This document shows positions 9,178 to 17,951 of a stretch of DNA of 64,000 nucleotides, piece by piece. Below the pieces are notes generated by a model. The model did not search any database. It saw nothing but the letters and a program-made list of their open reading frames with translations, and was not told the DNA's origin. Positions within the stretch are counted from its first letter, which is position 1. Every line of letters begins with the position of its first letter. The translations under genes were made by a program, and so were the position numbers. This stretch comes from Prevotella sp. S7-1-8 (GTDB taxonomy: Bacteria > Bacteroidota > Bacteroidia > Bacteroidales > Bacteroidaceae). Location: positions 1 to 64,000 of the forward strand of contig NZ_JRNC01000024.1 of assembly GCF_000758925.1 (NCBI RefSeq). The letters run 5' to 3'.

Positions 9178-9560
9178 GCGATATGTTTTTTAAAATAAAA
9201 AATCAAAATTTATGAAAGACGCTTCACGTTTTTACATATAAAGAAAAAAGTCAGTGTAAAATTAAGGAACAATATTGAATATTTCTGTTTTTTTTGCATC
9301 TTTGAACCCTATTTTGTTTTGCACTGCTAATTGGGATTAGCGGTCAAGCATCAAGCGCGGAATTACAATTGATATTTAGCAAGCAGTCAGATAGAAGAAA
9401 CTAAAAAAAAATGACAAAAGCCCTTTCATGCCTCGCGTATTTCCGCGCAATTTACTTCTTGATGGCAAATACGCCAAGCATTTGAGTTTTCCACATATAA
9501 CAGGAAAACAACACTTTGCAGTGATATAAGAAACATTTCTTCAAATCAGTTTTCAAACTC
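9178..9560. other. gene-free region upstream of repeat locus A
   Basis: About 380 bp between the broken barrel gene and the first 22-bp repeat array, AT-rich near 9180-9300. I see no tRNA, ORF or strong hairpin. It must contain the former promoter of the barrel gene. Confidence 0.5.
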
Positions 9561-9670
9561 GCCTTGCCTTTAGGCCTTAAAGGAGATGCCTTTAGGTTCT
9601 ATTGGCACCACGGTTAAGTCTCAATCACGGCATAAAAAAGGCCTAAACGCCACTGCTTTAGGTATCAATG
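9561..9670 (+). repeat. 22-bp x 5 intergenic repeat element, locus A
   Basis: Five uninterrupted imperfect 22-bp units at 9561-9582, 9583-9604, 9605-9626, 9627-9648 and 9649-9670. They share a core like cTTTAGG (positions 8-14) and an ending like tCAATc/g. Unit 4 is the most diverged (A-rich core). The same element occurs at 35005, 48089 and 57259 in the same orientation. After unit 5 the sequence is gcaaaacg, also found directly after locus D. Confidence 0.7.
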
Positions 9671-10077
9671 GCAAAACGACAAGGAAAAACAAGCCCTGTC
9701 TTACGAGAAAGATCGGCAGTCGAAAGCCATTTTGACTTCTAAAACAACGACCCGAGCCACGTCGTTTTTGTGATAAAATATTTTACACACCCTGTACCAA
9801 ACCATAAAAAACGAACGTGGCAAGCATATATTTTATAAGTCTACAGTCGCGGTTTGCGGGTTAAAAATCGTACCTTTGTCGCATGCTGTCATGGACCTGT
9901 CACAAAAGACAAGAAAACCGTCGTCATCCATAGGCATACATGGCCACCGTTTCTTGGCGCGCCTGTGGCAGCTTGCTGGAGGAACGGGGCAGGCACGCGC
10001 CAAGATTTCGCACCCACTCATGGAACAACGCAAGGCACTGACAAGCAGAGAAACCATATAAAATTATTACCATAACA
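9671..10077. other. leader region of the SNF2 gene
   Basis: No convincing gene. A TACCTTTG box at 9871-9878 matches the -7 element and could start the SNF2 transcript with a leader of about 190 nt, but no -33 partner is well placed. A 61-codon ORF at 9876-10061 lies in this leader; its composition is not clearly protein-like. Confidence 0.4.
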
Positions 10078-13000
10078 ATGATGGCAAAACATTTTGGCAA
10101 AACATGGTGGGGAAGCGAATGGCTACAATCGCTACAGCATATAGACTATGAAAACCGCATACCACGTGGCGCGAGATACGCCCGCAACGGCTACGTACGG
10201 AGCGTGAGCATTGATCACGGGGCGATAAGCGCCAAGGTGGACGGCAGCCGCCCCACCCCATACAGAGTGGCGGTCAAGGTAAAAGCCTTCACGGACAAAG
10301 AAAAAGAGGCTCTTATAGACGACATATTAGAACACCCGGCCATCGTGTCCGAGCTGCTATGCCACAGGTTGTCGCCAGCCGTGTCAGACATAGCCAAATC
10401 CAAAAACATAAAAGTCTTTCCGACGTCATGGCGCGACCTTGGCATGGATTGCGACTGCCCTGACTGGGCGGTACCATGCAAGCACATCGCCGCGGTGATC
10501 TACATGGTGGGCAAGGAGATAGACAACAACCCGTTCCTTATCTTCGAGTTGCATGGGGTGGACATCCTCGCCGAATTGGAACGACGCGGCATCAAGGCCC
10601 TGCAAGACAGCAAGGTGGAGGTGCCAGGGTGGAGCGAGGCCATGGAGATAGACAAGCCATCCAGCGTCAAGGGCAAGGACGCCCCTGCCACGCTGCCCCA
10701 ATTTGATTTCTCCACTATCGTGCCCTTGGGAGACACTATGCGAAAACTGCTGCCCATCGAGCCGCCTTTTTGGAGCGAGGGCGACTTTATGGCGCTCTAC
10801 TCAGAAAACGCCAGCCGGGCGGCCAAGGTTGCCAAGGCCATGCTTCAGGGTAAACGAAGCGTGGCCGACTGTTTTGAGCTGACAACCAACAAACCGGAAT
10901 CCATAAACGCTGCCGACCCAAGCCTTGTCGTGAACAAACGACACGAGCCAAGCATAAAATTCGGAAAACAGACTACATCACGCTCCGTGCCCGACCTGAT
11001 GCGACAGCTTGAGGCACTGCCAACGGCAGAAGTTCGCAACAGTTCCAACGCCACATACGCTTTTCACACCTGTTTCACGCTGGCACTCCACCTCGCCGCC
11101 AAAGGCAACGTGGTACCCATAATTTGCGCAGACCCCCAAAAAGGCTATGATATAACGTGGGCACCATTTATGGGCGACGCCCAAACGGCGGAAATATTGC
11201 GACAGGCCGACACGCTGTTTGCCAAGGGCGATATACGCGTGGGTGGCGTCACGGCTCCCGGCACGCCACGACACCCGGCATGGTTTGCCACCGCGATCTT
11301 CTTGACGACCATCGCGCGAGCGACGGCCAAACCATTCACGAAGATAAGCAAGGTGCACGACATGTTCTACAAGGGTGGGTTATACCATTACGATGGCATG
11401 GGCGAGCAAGCCGTCCCCATTTCTATCAAGAGCTGGGCCGACCATCTGCGCGCGCCACAATCGCGCCACACGCCCCTGCTGACACTGCGCGAGGACGGCG
11501 TGGACAGCGACCGGTTCTTGCTTGATGCGTATGTCGTGGACAAGCAGAAATACGGCGATCCCATATCCCTTCGGTCTGTGTTCTCGGACGAGGCGTATAA
11601 AACGACGCGGTACGCCATCTTGAAAGAGCTGTCATCCCTGGCGGGCATGTTGCCGGTTCTTGACGATTATCTCGCGCGCGAGGCGCGCGAGCCTATAGCG
11701 ATGAGCGGCGATGGCATGATCAGATTTTTGATGGACACGGCGCCAGCACTGCGACTGCTCAACATACAAGTGGCGCTGCCAAAATCACTCCAGAATTTGA
11801 TTCGCCCACTGCCATCAATCGCATTGTCTACCAAGCCAAACGATGGCAAAACGTTTCTGCGCTTGGACCAGTTGCTACAATTTGACTGGAAAGTGGCCAT
11901 AGGAGACGATCTCGTGTCGCCCAACGAGTTTGAGCGAATGGTCGGGAAGGCCGGGCAACTCATACGTTTCAAGCAACAATATGTCTATGTATCCGCCGAC
12001 GACCTCAAACGAATAGAGAAAGCCATGGCGGCGCGCAACGAGATGACACCAGCGCGCATGCTCCAAGCGGCGCTTTCGGGTGAATACAAGACGGCACACG
12101 TAAACCTGTCGCCAGAGGTGTGCGAACTGCTCAAGCGGTGGACAACACTACAAGAGATTGGCGTGCCCAAGGAGATACGGGCCACGCCGCGCCCTTACCA
12201 GATACGAGGATACGAGTGGATGTACCAAAACATGCGTTTGGGCTTTGGCAGCGTACTGGCCGACGACATGGGACTTGGCAAGACGCTGCAAGTGATTATG
12301 CTGTTGCAAAAGCTGGCCAACGAGGGGTTGCTGGCGCAAAAACGAGCGTTGGTGGTGGCGCCTACTGGCCTGCTGGCCAACTGGGAGGCCGAATTGGAAA
12401 AGTTCGCGCCCATGATGACAGTGTTCTTGTACCATGGGGCAGAAAGAAAAACAACCCACTTTGACCATCACGTCATGCTCACCTCTTACGGCACGCTGCG
12501 CTCGGACGTGGAGAAAATCAAGAAAATGAAATGGGCCGCTATCGTTATCGACGAGGCTCAAAACATCAAAAACAGCGCGACCTCGCAAAGCAAAGCCGTG
12601 AAAGCCATCAAGGCGGACATACGCATAGCCATGAGCGGGACGCCTGTGGAAAACCGGCTTTCCGAATATTGGAGCGTCATGGACTTTGCCAACAAGGGCT
12701 ACTTGGGGTCGCTCAAGGCTTTCAACGAGGAGTTCGCCAAACCGATACAACAATCAGGCGACAAGGCTTGCGCGGAGCGTTTCAAGAAAATAACGGCACC
12801 GATGATGATGAGAAGACTCAAAACGGACAAGCGCATCATTGACGACCTGCCCGAGAAAATACAACAAGACGAGTACGCCATGCTTACACCAAGGCAAGCC
12901 GCACTCTACACACAAGTGCTGGAGGAAAGCATGAAGGTAATAGAGGGAGTGGACGAAAACGACAAGGGGGCGCTGTTCAAGCGGCAAGGATTGGTGCTGC

Positions 13001-13593
13001 AAATGGTGCTGGCGTTGAAACAGATATGCAACCACCCTACGCAATACCTCAAAAACGGAGTGATGGACGCTTCACTGTCCGGCAAAACGGAGATGCTGTT
13101 AGACATCGTCTCGTCTATTTATGACAGCGGCGAGAAAGCTCTCATCTTCACGCAATACACTGAAATGGGCGACATGTTGCGGCATTTTATAGCCGAGACA
13201 ACAGGCGCCATGCCAATGTTTCTGCACGGCGGATGCTCCATCAAGCAACGCAAGGAAATGGTGGACAGGTTTCAGGGCGACCGATCGAACCGCATATTGA
13301 TTCTGTCGCTCAAGGCGGCGGGCACCGGCCTGAACCTCACGGCGGCCACGCATGTCATACATTATGACTTGTGGTGGAATCCGGCAGTGGAGGCGCAAGC
13401 CACTGACAGGGCGTACCGCATAGGGCAAAAGCAGAACGTGATGGTGCATCGGCTCATCACGCACGACACGTTCGAAGAGCGCATTAACGACATGATAAAC
13501 GAGAAACGAGCCCTCGCCGACATGACAGTGGCGGTGGGAGAAAGCTGGATTGGCAAGTTGAGCAACAAAGAACTGCGGGAGCTGTTCGCGTAG
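10078..13593 (+). CDS. SWIM zinc-finger SNF2-family helicase/ATPase
   Basis: A 1171-residue protein. The N-terminal third carries a SWIM zinc finger (CDCPDWAVPCKHIAA, about residues 125-138: C-x-C-xn-C-x-H). The C-terminal half is an SNF2 ATPase: motif I DDMGLGKT at about 728, motif II DEAQ at about 824, motif III SGTPVENRL, and motif VI YRIGQ at about 1112. Such proteins translocate on double-stranded DNA; bacterial SWIM-SNF2 proteins are widespread but poorly characterised. Start codons at 10078 and 10081 are equivalent. The downstream genes look metabolic or transport-related, so context gives no clear job. No toxin or nuclease partner is nearby. Confidence 0.93.
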   Translation: MMAKHFGKTWWGSEWLQSLQHIDYENRIPRGARYARNGYVRSVSIDHGAISAKVDGSRPTPYRVAVKVKAFTDKEKEALIDDILEHPAIVSELLCHRLSPAVSDIAKSKNIKVFPTSWRDLGMDCDCPDWAVPCKHIAAVIYMVGKEIDNNPFLIFELHGVDILAELERRGIKALQDSKVEVPGWSEAMEIDKPSSVKGKDAPATLPQFDFSTIVPLGDTMRKLLPIEPPFWSEGDFMALYSENASRAAKVAKAMLQGKRSVADCFELTTNKPESINAADPSLVVNKRHEPSIKFGKQTTSRSVPDLMRQLEALPTAEVRNSSNATYAFHTCFTLALHLAAKGNVVPIICADPQKGYDITWAPFMGDAQTAEILRQADTLFAKGDIRVGGVTAPGTPRHPAWFATAIFLTTIARATAKPFTKISKVHDMFYKGGLYHYDGMGEQAVPISIKSWADHLRAPQSRHTPLLTLREDGVDSDRFLLDAYVVDKQKYGDPISLRSVFSDEAYKTTRYAILKELSSLAGMLPVLDDYLAREAREPIAMSGDGMIRFLMDTAPALRLLNIQVALPKSLQNLIRPLPSIALSTKPNDGKTFLRLDQLLQFDWKVAIGDDLVSPNEFERMVGKAGQLIRFKQQYVYVSADDLKRIEKAMAARNEMTPARMLQAALSGEYKTAHVNLSPEVCELLKRWTTLQEIGVPKEIRATPRPYQIRGYEWMYQNMRLGFGSVLADDMGLGKTLQVIMLLQKLANEGLLAQKRALVVAPTGLLANWEAELEKFAPMMTVFLYHGAERKTTHFDHHVMLTSYGTLRSDVEKIKKMKWAAIVIDEAQNIKNSATSQSKAVKAIKADIRIAMSGTPVENRLSEYWSVMDFANKGYLGSLKAFNEEFAKPIQQSGDKACAERFKKITAPMMMRRLKTDKRIIDDLPEKIQQDEYAMLTPRQAALYTQVLEESMKVIEGVDENDKGALFKRQGLVLQMVLALKQICNHPTQYLKNGVMDASLSGKTEMLLDIVSSIYDSGEKALIFTQYTEMGDMLRHFIAETTGAMPMFLHGGCSIKQRKEMVDRFQGDRSNRILILSLKAAGTGLNLTAATHVIHYDLWWNPAVEAQATDRAYRIGQKQNVMVHRLITHDTFEERINDMINEKRALADMTVAVGESWIGKLSNKELRELFA

Positions 13594-13657
13594 GACAGGC
13601 CACGCGGCAAAGCCACGGCCAAACGCACGAGACAAAAACAAATACCATTGACAATAG

Positions 13658-14872
13658 ATGAAATCAGAAAACAACAAAAACCGACTGCTATTAGGAACTT
13701 TTTTTAGCCTATACATAGCGCAAGCCGTGCCAATGAGTTTCTTCTCAACGGCACTGCAAGTACTGATGCGCGAGCAGGCGTTTTCACTCACCACCATCAG
13801 TTTGCTGCAATTAATCAAGGTGCCTTGGATTCTGAAATTCCTGTGGTCGCCCCTCGTCGACCGCAAGTGCATGACAGTGAAAGACTACAAACGCTGGATA
13901 ATATCGTCCGAAGTGGTCTACGCCGCGCTCATCCTCGGGGCGGGACTGCTGAATTTGGATACCAACATCCAATTAATCATGATCTTGGTTTTTCTGTCGC
14001 TCGTCGCCTCGGCCACGCAGGATATAGCGACAGACGCGCTGGCCATACTATCCACACGCAAAGAACAGAAAAGCTTCGTGAACGGCATGCAGTCGATGGG
14101 CAGCTTCGGCGGGAGCTTGTTGGGAAGTGGCATACTGCTAATAGTGATGCACCACTACGGCTGGAACGTTGTGACACAATGCTTGAGCGTGTTTGTGCTC
14201 TTGGCGCTCATACCACTATTGACGAACAAGAAGATGAGGCTCGCGCAAGAAAAAGAGCCGTCGCACAAAGCCAAATGGAATGATTTTATATGGTTTTTCG
14301 GCCGCAAGGAGGTATATCCGCAGATAGGGTTCTTGCTGCTTTATTATGCCAGCATCATGGGCCTGCTATCCGTGACAAGGCCCTACATGGTGGACCTTGG
14401 TTACGATATGAAAGAAATCGGCGCGCTCAATGGCATCGTTGGCATATCGGCGGCCATGCTCGTGAGCTACCCAGCCAGCATGCTGATAAGGCGATGGGGA
14501 ACGGAAAAGGCGAAAATAGCTTTTGCGGCGTGCATACTGTTAGCAACCATTTATTTTGCGTTCATGTCGATGCGCGTCCCCTCCAAGACGGAATTGGTGG
14601 TTGGCATCGTGTTTCTCTGGATTTGCTATGGCATGGGTACGGTGGTGGTGTACACCTCTTCGATGTACATCGTGCGCAAGGGCGCGGAAGGGACCGACTT
14701 TACCATACAGATTGTCATCACGCATACCAGTGGGTTGCTCATGGCTATCGGTAGCGGAAAGATAGCCGATCTTGCCGGTTATAGCGGCCTGTTCTGCATG
14801 GAGGCGGGCATTGCCACCATCTCCTTGTTATACGTCATCTACTTCTTTATAAATTCGAAAAAATATATATAA
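13658..14872 (+). CDS. AmpG-like MFS permease
   Basis: A 404-residue protein with about twelve hydrophobic helices of the PAT/AmpG branch of the major facilitator superfamily (family opening with YIAQAVPMSFFSTALQVLMR and the loop WSPLVDR). Relatives import muropeptides (AmpG) or move acetyl-CoA-type substrates. A role in recycling cell-wall fragments is inference from the family. It starts 64 bp after the SNF2 gene and is followed 19 bp later by the HEM4-fold gene, so the last two are likely cotranscribed. Confidence 0.85.
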   Translation: MKSENNKNRLLLGTFFSLYIAQAVPMSFFSTALQVLMREQAFSLTTISLLQLIKVPWILKFLWSPLVDRKCMTVKDYKRWIISSEVVYAALILGAGLLNLDTNIQLIMILVFLSLVASATQDIATDALAILSTRKEQKSFVNGMQSMGSFGGSLLGSGILLIVMHHYGWNVVTQCLSVFVLLALIPLLTNKKMRLAQEKEPSHKAKWNDFIWFFGRKEVYPQIGFLLLYYASIMGLLSVTRPYMVDLGYDMKEIGALNGIVGISAAMLVSYPASMLIRRWGTEKAKIAFAACILLATIYFAFMSMRVPSKTELVVGIVFLWICYGMGTVVVYTSSMYIVRKGAEGTDFTIQIVITHTSGLLMAIGSGKIADLAGYSGLFCMEAGIATISLLYVIYFFINSKKYI

Positions 14873-14891
14873 AATGTAATCCTTTGACGAA

Positions 14892-15719
14892 ATGAACAGA
14901 AAGTTATTAATCACGGCTCCCATGCATTACAGCCAGAGGCTTCTAAAGGCCTTTGAGAGGTACAAGGACAGGGTGGACGTATTGCATATACCGATGGTGG
15001 AGTCTACATTTGACAACACCGGTGAGCAAATGCGTGAATTGCGCGACAACCTTGACAAATATGATTTTGTCATTCCGCTCAGCAGGAAAGCCATCGAAAG
15101 CATGCACTTTCATTGGCACAATCGCAAGGAACTGGGAAGCGCGCGTTTCCTTGCCATTGGCAAAGACAATGACCGCATGCGCAAGTTGATGGGAATTGAG
15201 CCACCTTTTGTGTCGACGGAGCCCAGCCCTATGGGCATAGCCAAAGAGTTGGAGAGGCGAGACATGGCGCGAGGCAAGCGCGTGGCGGTGGTGGGGCCGG
15301 CGTTCAAGGGAATGGAGGAACCTCGGACAGTGCCGGATTTCTTGGACGAACTTGAGCGTCTTGGCGCAAAAACCAAACGCTTTGGCGCATACCTTAACAT
15401 GCCGACAGAACTGCGCCTGCGCAAAAAAGCGTATGAATTGATTAAGAATAAAGACTTGACCGGCATAGCCTTTACAAGTGGCAGCGAGGTTGTCGCGTTC
15501 AGCGATGGCCTGAAAGAGGTTTATGGAAAAGATGCCCACAACCTCTTGGGCGAGCTTACATTATGCTATTTAGGCCCCTATACAGCCAAACAAGCGAATT
15601 TAACCGGTCTAAAAACGGACATCGTCTCAACGTGCTTTAACTCTTTTGACGATTTCACGGCGTATCTGGCAGAAAACGAAAAAAGAGGTTGGCTGACCGA
15701 CAAAACATGTCGAACGTGA
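14892..15719 (+). CDS. uroporphyrinogen-III synthase-like (HEM4 fold) protein
   Basis: A 275-residue soluble protein with the layout of uroporphyrinogen-III synthase: two Rossmann-like lobes, with typical segments such as VIPLSRKAIESM near residue 60, GKRVAVVGPAF at about 130, the FTSGSEVVAF core at about 195, and the C-terminal CYLGPYTAKQ. HemD closes the linear tetrapyrrole in heme and siroheme synthesis. Sequence conservation in this family is very low, so the function is a fold-level assignment, and no other heme genes are in the window. It sits 19 bp after the AmpG-like permease, an unexplained pairing. Confidence 0.7.
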   Translation: MNRKLLITAPMHYSQRLLKAFERYKDRVDVLHIPMVESTFDNTGEQMRELRDNLDKYDFVIPLSRKAIESMHFHWHNRKELGSARFLAIGKDNDRMRKLMGIEPPFVSTEPSPMGIAKELERRDMARGKRVAVVGPAFKGMEEPRTVPDFLDELERLGAKTKRFGAYLNMPTELRLRKKAYELIKNKDLTGIAFTSGSEVVAFSDGLKEVYGKDAHNLLGELTLCYLGPYTAKQANLTGLKTDIVSTCFNSFDDFTAYLAENEKRGWLTDKTCRT

Positions 15720-16041
15720 ATCGAGTAGGAGGCAAGCCGCAAACATCCAATATTAGCTGTCTTTCACACCAACAAACAACCCCTATGTGTTGCCAGGCGC
15801 ATGGGGGTTGTTAGTTGGTGTGAAGTTGAAGACGGCATGTTTGTTTGCTCCTCCACCGTAAAGCCTGGCGGTGGCTTTGGAGCAACTCCCCTCATCCATT
15901 TACATGTCTGCCTTGGTTCGGGTTGAGCCCTTCCCCGTTTTGACAAGTTGGGCGTAACGCTCCTTATTAAAGTCGCGCGCGTGGCGCGCTCGCCGCGTGG
16001 GTGCGGAAAAATGTGTCCATGGGTTTGTTGTGGTGTTGTGG
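15720..16041. other. convergent intergenic region with strong inverted repeat
   Basis: About 320 bp between the convergent HEM4-fold gene (plus) and mlaF (minus). It contains the 25-bp-arm inverted repeat at 15763-15824 and a second weaker hairpin near 15858-15890 (ctcca...aaagcc / ggctttggag). The ORFs that can be drawn here are low-complexity and I do not accept them as genes. Confidence 0.5.
15763..15824. terminator. long inverted repeat, possible bidirectional terminator
   Basis: Left arm 15763-15787 and right arm 15800-15824 are 25-bp inverted copies with two mismatches around a 12-nt loop. No run of T follows on either strand, so it is not a textbook intrinsic terminator, but its place between convergent genes fits transcription termination or an RNA-protecting hairpin. 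Confidence 0.5.
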
Positions 16042-16860
16042 CTACAACCCTTTGGGTTTGTTGGCCGTGCCCCAATCGTTGGCCATGCCACCTTTCTCTT
16101 CGTCGTCATTCTCCACTTGTTTCACCTTTTGGAAAAGGTCGCTGGCAAAGACAAAATCGTTCAGCCGCTTGTTGGTGGCTTCCATTACCTCGTCCTTGGT
16201 GCCCTGCCATTCGCTTCGCCCCTTGTAGATGAATAGAATGTTTTCGCCGATACCCATCACCGAGTTCATGTCGTGGGTGTTGATAATGGTTGTCATGTTA
16301 AATTCTTTGGTGATTTCTGACAGCAGATTGTCGATGACAAGCGATGTTTTGGGGTCGAGCCCAGAGTTTGGCTCGTCACAAAAAAGATATTTGGGGTTAA
16401 GCACGATAGCTCTCGCTATGGCTACGCGCTTTTGCATGCCACCTGAAATCTCGCCCGGGAACTTGTTTTCCGCGTCTATGAGGTTAACCCGGTCAAGACA
16501 TTCTCGCGCTCTTTTTACACGGTCGCGGTAAGTGTTGGAGGAGAACATGTCGAGCGGGAATTGCACGTTCTCAAGTACCGACAGAGAGTCGAACAGCGCG
16601 GAGTTCTGAAAGATCATGCCCATCTCCCGGCGCATTAGCACACGCTCTCTCTTGGTCATTGTCACAAAATCTCGCCCATCGTATATCACCTCTCCTTGGG
16701 TGGGCTCAAGCAGTCCGACAATGGTTTTCAGCAATACGGTTTTCCCCGACCCGCTTTGGCCGATGATCAAGTTGGTCTTTCCTGTGAGGAACGTGGCGTT
16801 GATGTCGCGCAAAACGGTTTTGTCCTCAAAAGACTTGGTAAGGTTTTTAACTTCAATCAT
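16042..16860 (-). CDS. Mla-type ABC transporter ATPase (MlaF)
   Basis: A 272-residue ABC ATPase: Walker A GQSGSGKT at 34-41, signature ISGGMQKR, Walker B FCDEPNSGLDP, and the switch histidine in NTHDMN. The SGGM signature and NSGLDP are typical of MlaF-type ATPases that power retrograde phospholipid transport between the membranes. The C-terminal tail of about 30 residues is acidic and low-complexity. The reading frame is open further upstream inside mlaE, but ATG 16860 (MIEVKNLTKSF) is clearly the start. It follows mlaE by 29 bp. No MlaD or MlaC gene lies downstream, so the substrate-binding parts are elsewhere. Confidence 0.88.
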   Translation of the reverse strand: MIEVKNLTKSFEDKTVLRDINATFLTGKTNLIIGQSGSGKTVLLKTIVGLLEPTQGEVIYDGRDFVTMTKRERVLMRREMGMIFQNSALFDSLSVLENVQFPLDMFSSNTYRDRVKRARECLDRVNLIDAENKFPGEISGGMQKRVAIARAIVLNPKYLFCDEPNSGLDPKTSLVIDNLLSEITKEFNMTTIINTHDMNSVMGIGENILFIYKGRSEWQGTKDEVMEATNKRLNDFVFASDLFQKVKQVENDDEEKGGMANDWGTANKPKGL

Positions 16861-16889
16861 GTTTGCAAGATGACTTTTATGCAGGCTTC

Positions 16890-17648
16890 CTACGAGAGTA
16901 ATTGTGTGAGAAATACGTCTGAAAAAAGGATGAGCACACTGCTGCTCACCACGGCTTTGGTGGATGCCTCGCCCACTTCTACGGACCCTCCCTGGACGGT
17001 ATAGCCGTAATGGGACGAAACGCTGGCGATGATAAAAGCAAAAAACAAGCTCTTGACGATGCTCATCCACACATACCACTGGTTGAATTGGTGGGTGATG
17101 CCTGCGGTGAGGTCCTCCGGTGGCATCATGTGCCCAATGTATGCGGTGGCGTATGCGCCTATGGTGCTCATGGCCATAGATATGATTACGAGAAAAGGCA
17201 TGATGGCCAACAGTCCCAATATTTTGGGCAAGATGAGATAGCTGGCGGAGTTTATTCCCATGATGTCGAGTGCGTCTATCTGCTGGGTGACACGCATCGT
17301 GCCTAATTCGGAGGCGATGTTGGAGCCCACCTTGCCGGAAAGTATGAGGCACATGATAGAGCTGGAGAACTCGAGCAAGGTTATCTCTCGCGTGACATAG
17401 CCCGTTACCCATCTCGGCATCCATGGACTCTGGATGTTTACTTTCATCTGAATGCAGATGACGGCGCCTATGAAGAAGCTGATAAGCAATACGATGCCGA
17501 TAGAGTCGACACCGAGTTGGGACATGTCCTTGATAAATCTTTTGTAAAACATCCTAAGACGTTCAGGGCGCGAGAACACTCGCCCCATAAGGATGAGGTA
17601 ACTACCTACGGCGCTGAGATACTTGTGTAGTATATGAATGACAAACAT
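16890..17648 (-). CDS. Mla-type ABC transporter permease (MlaE)
   Basis: A 252-residue membrane protein of the MlaE/DUF140 permease family, with the family segment SGKVGSNIASELGTMRVTQQIDALDIMG in the middle and five to six hydrophobic helices. It forms the inner-membrane channel with the MlaF ATPase to maintain lipid asymmetry of the outer membrane. The open frame extends to 17729, but a promoter (17669-17701) lies within that extension, which fixes the start at ATG 17648. Confidence 0.9.
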   Translation of the reverse strand: MFVIHILHKYLSAVGSYLILMGRVFSRPERLRMFYKRFIKDMSQLGVDSIGIVLLISFFIGAVICIQMKVNIQSPWMPRWVTGYVTREITLLEFSSSIMCLILSGKVGSNIASELGTMRVTQQIDALDIMGINSASYLILPKILGLLAIMPFLVIISMAMSTIGAYATAYIGHMMPPEDLTAGITHQFNQWYVWMSIVKSLFFAFIIASVSSHYGYTVQGGSVEVGEASTKAVVSSSVLILFSDVFLTQLLS

Positions 17649-17668
17649 CTGTACTTGCTTAGTAGATG

Positions 17669-17701
17669 CAAAAGTAACCAAATTCCTCTTAAAAACTACA
17701 A
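17669..17701 (-). promoter_or_regulatory. promoter of mlaEF
   Basis: Minus-strand -7 element TACTTTTG at 17669-17676 with a TTG (-33) at 17699-17701, 22 bp apart. It lies 21 bp upstream of the mlaE start and points away from lptB. Confidence 0.6.
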
Positions 17702-17751
17702 CTATTCTAATAGTTTTTGTTGGTAACAACGTAGATTAGATGTTTTTTTAG

Positions 17752-17759
17752 TATTTTTG
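17752..17759 (+). promoter_or_regulatory. -7 element upstream of lptB
   Basis: TATTTTTG matches TAnnTTTG. A start of transcription near 17766 would give lptB a leader of about 185 nt. No convincing -33 box at the right distance. Confidence 0.35.
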
Positions 17760-17951
17760 CATCTCAAACCTTTGTGCTCCCGAGCATTGCGAGCGGTGGC
17801 ACGCTTGCGCGTTTGACGGCGGAAAGGTATCGATGGCCACGTGATGACAATGCGTCTCCTTGTGCCACACACTTGCTTAAAAGGATTTGCGCTATGTGGC
17901 GTATGAGACTGATTGACAGGCAACGCGCTAAAACAGAAAGTGTAAAAATCT

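Noticed and set aside
9561-9670. 22-bp repeats as a CRISPR array
   Set aside because: The units are contiguous with no spacers, too short and too diverged, and no cas gene is near.
9876-10061. 61-codon ORF ahead of the SNF2 gene as a gene
   Set aside because: No recognisable features and it lies in what is probably the leader; kept only as a note.
15764-16075. 103-codon ORF between the HEM4-fold gene and mlaF
   Set aside because: Low-complexity and overlapping a hairpin and the end of mlaF; no support.
16042-17424. 460-codon frame reading mlaF with a long N-terminal extension
   Set aside because: The first 188 codons are a shadow of mlaE; ATG 16860 is the true start.
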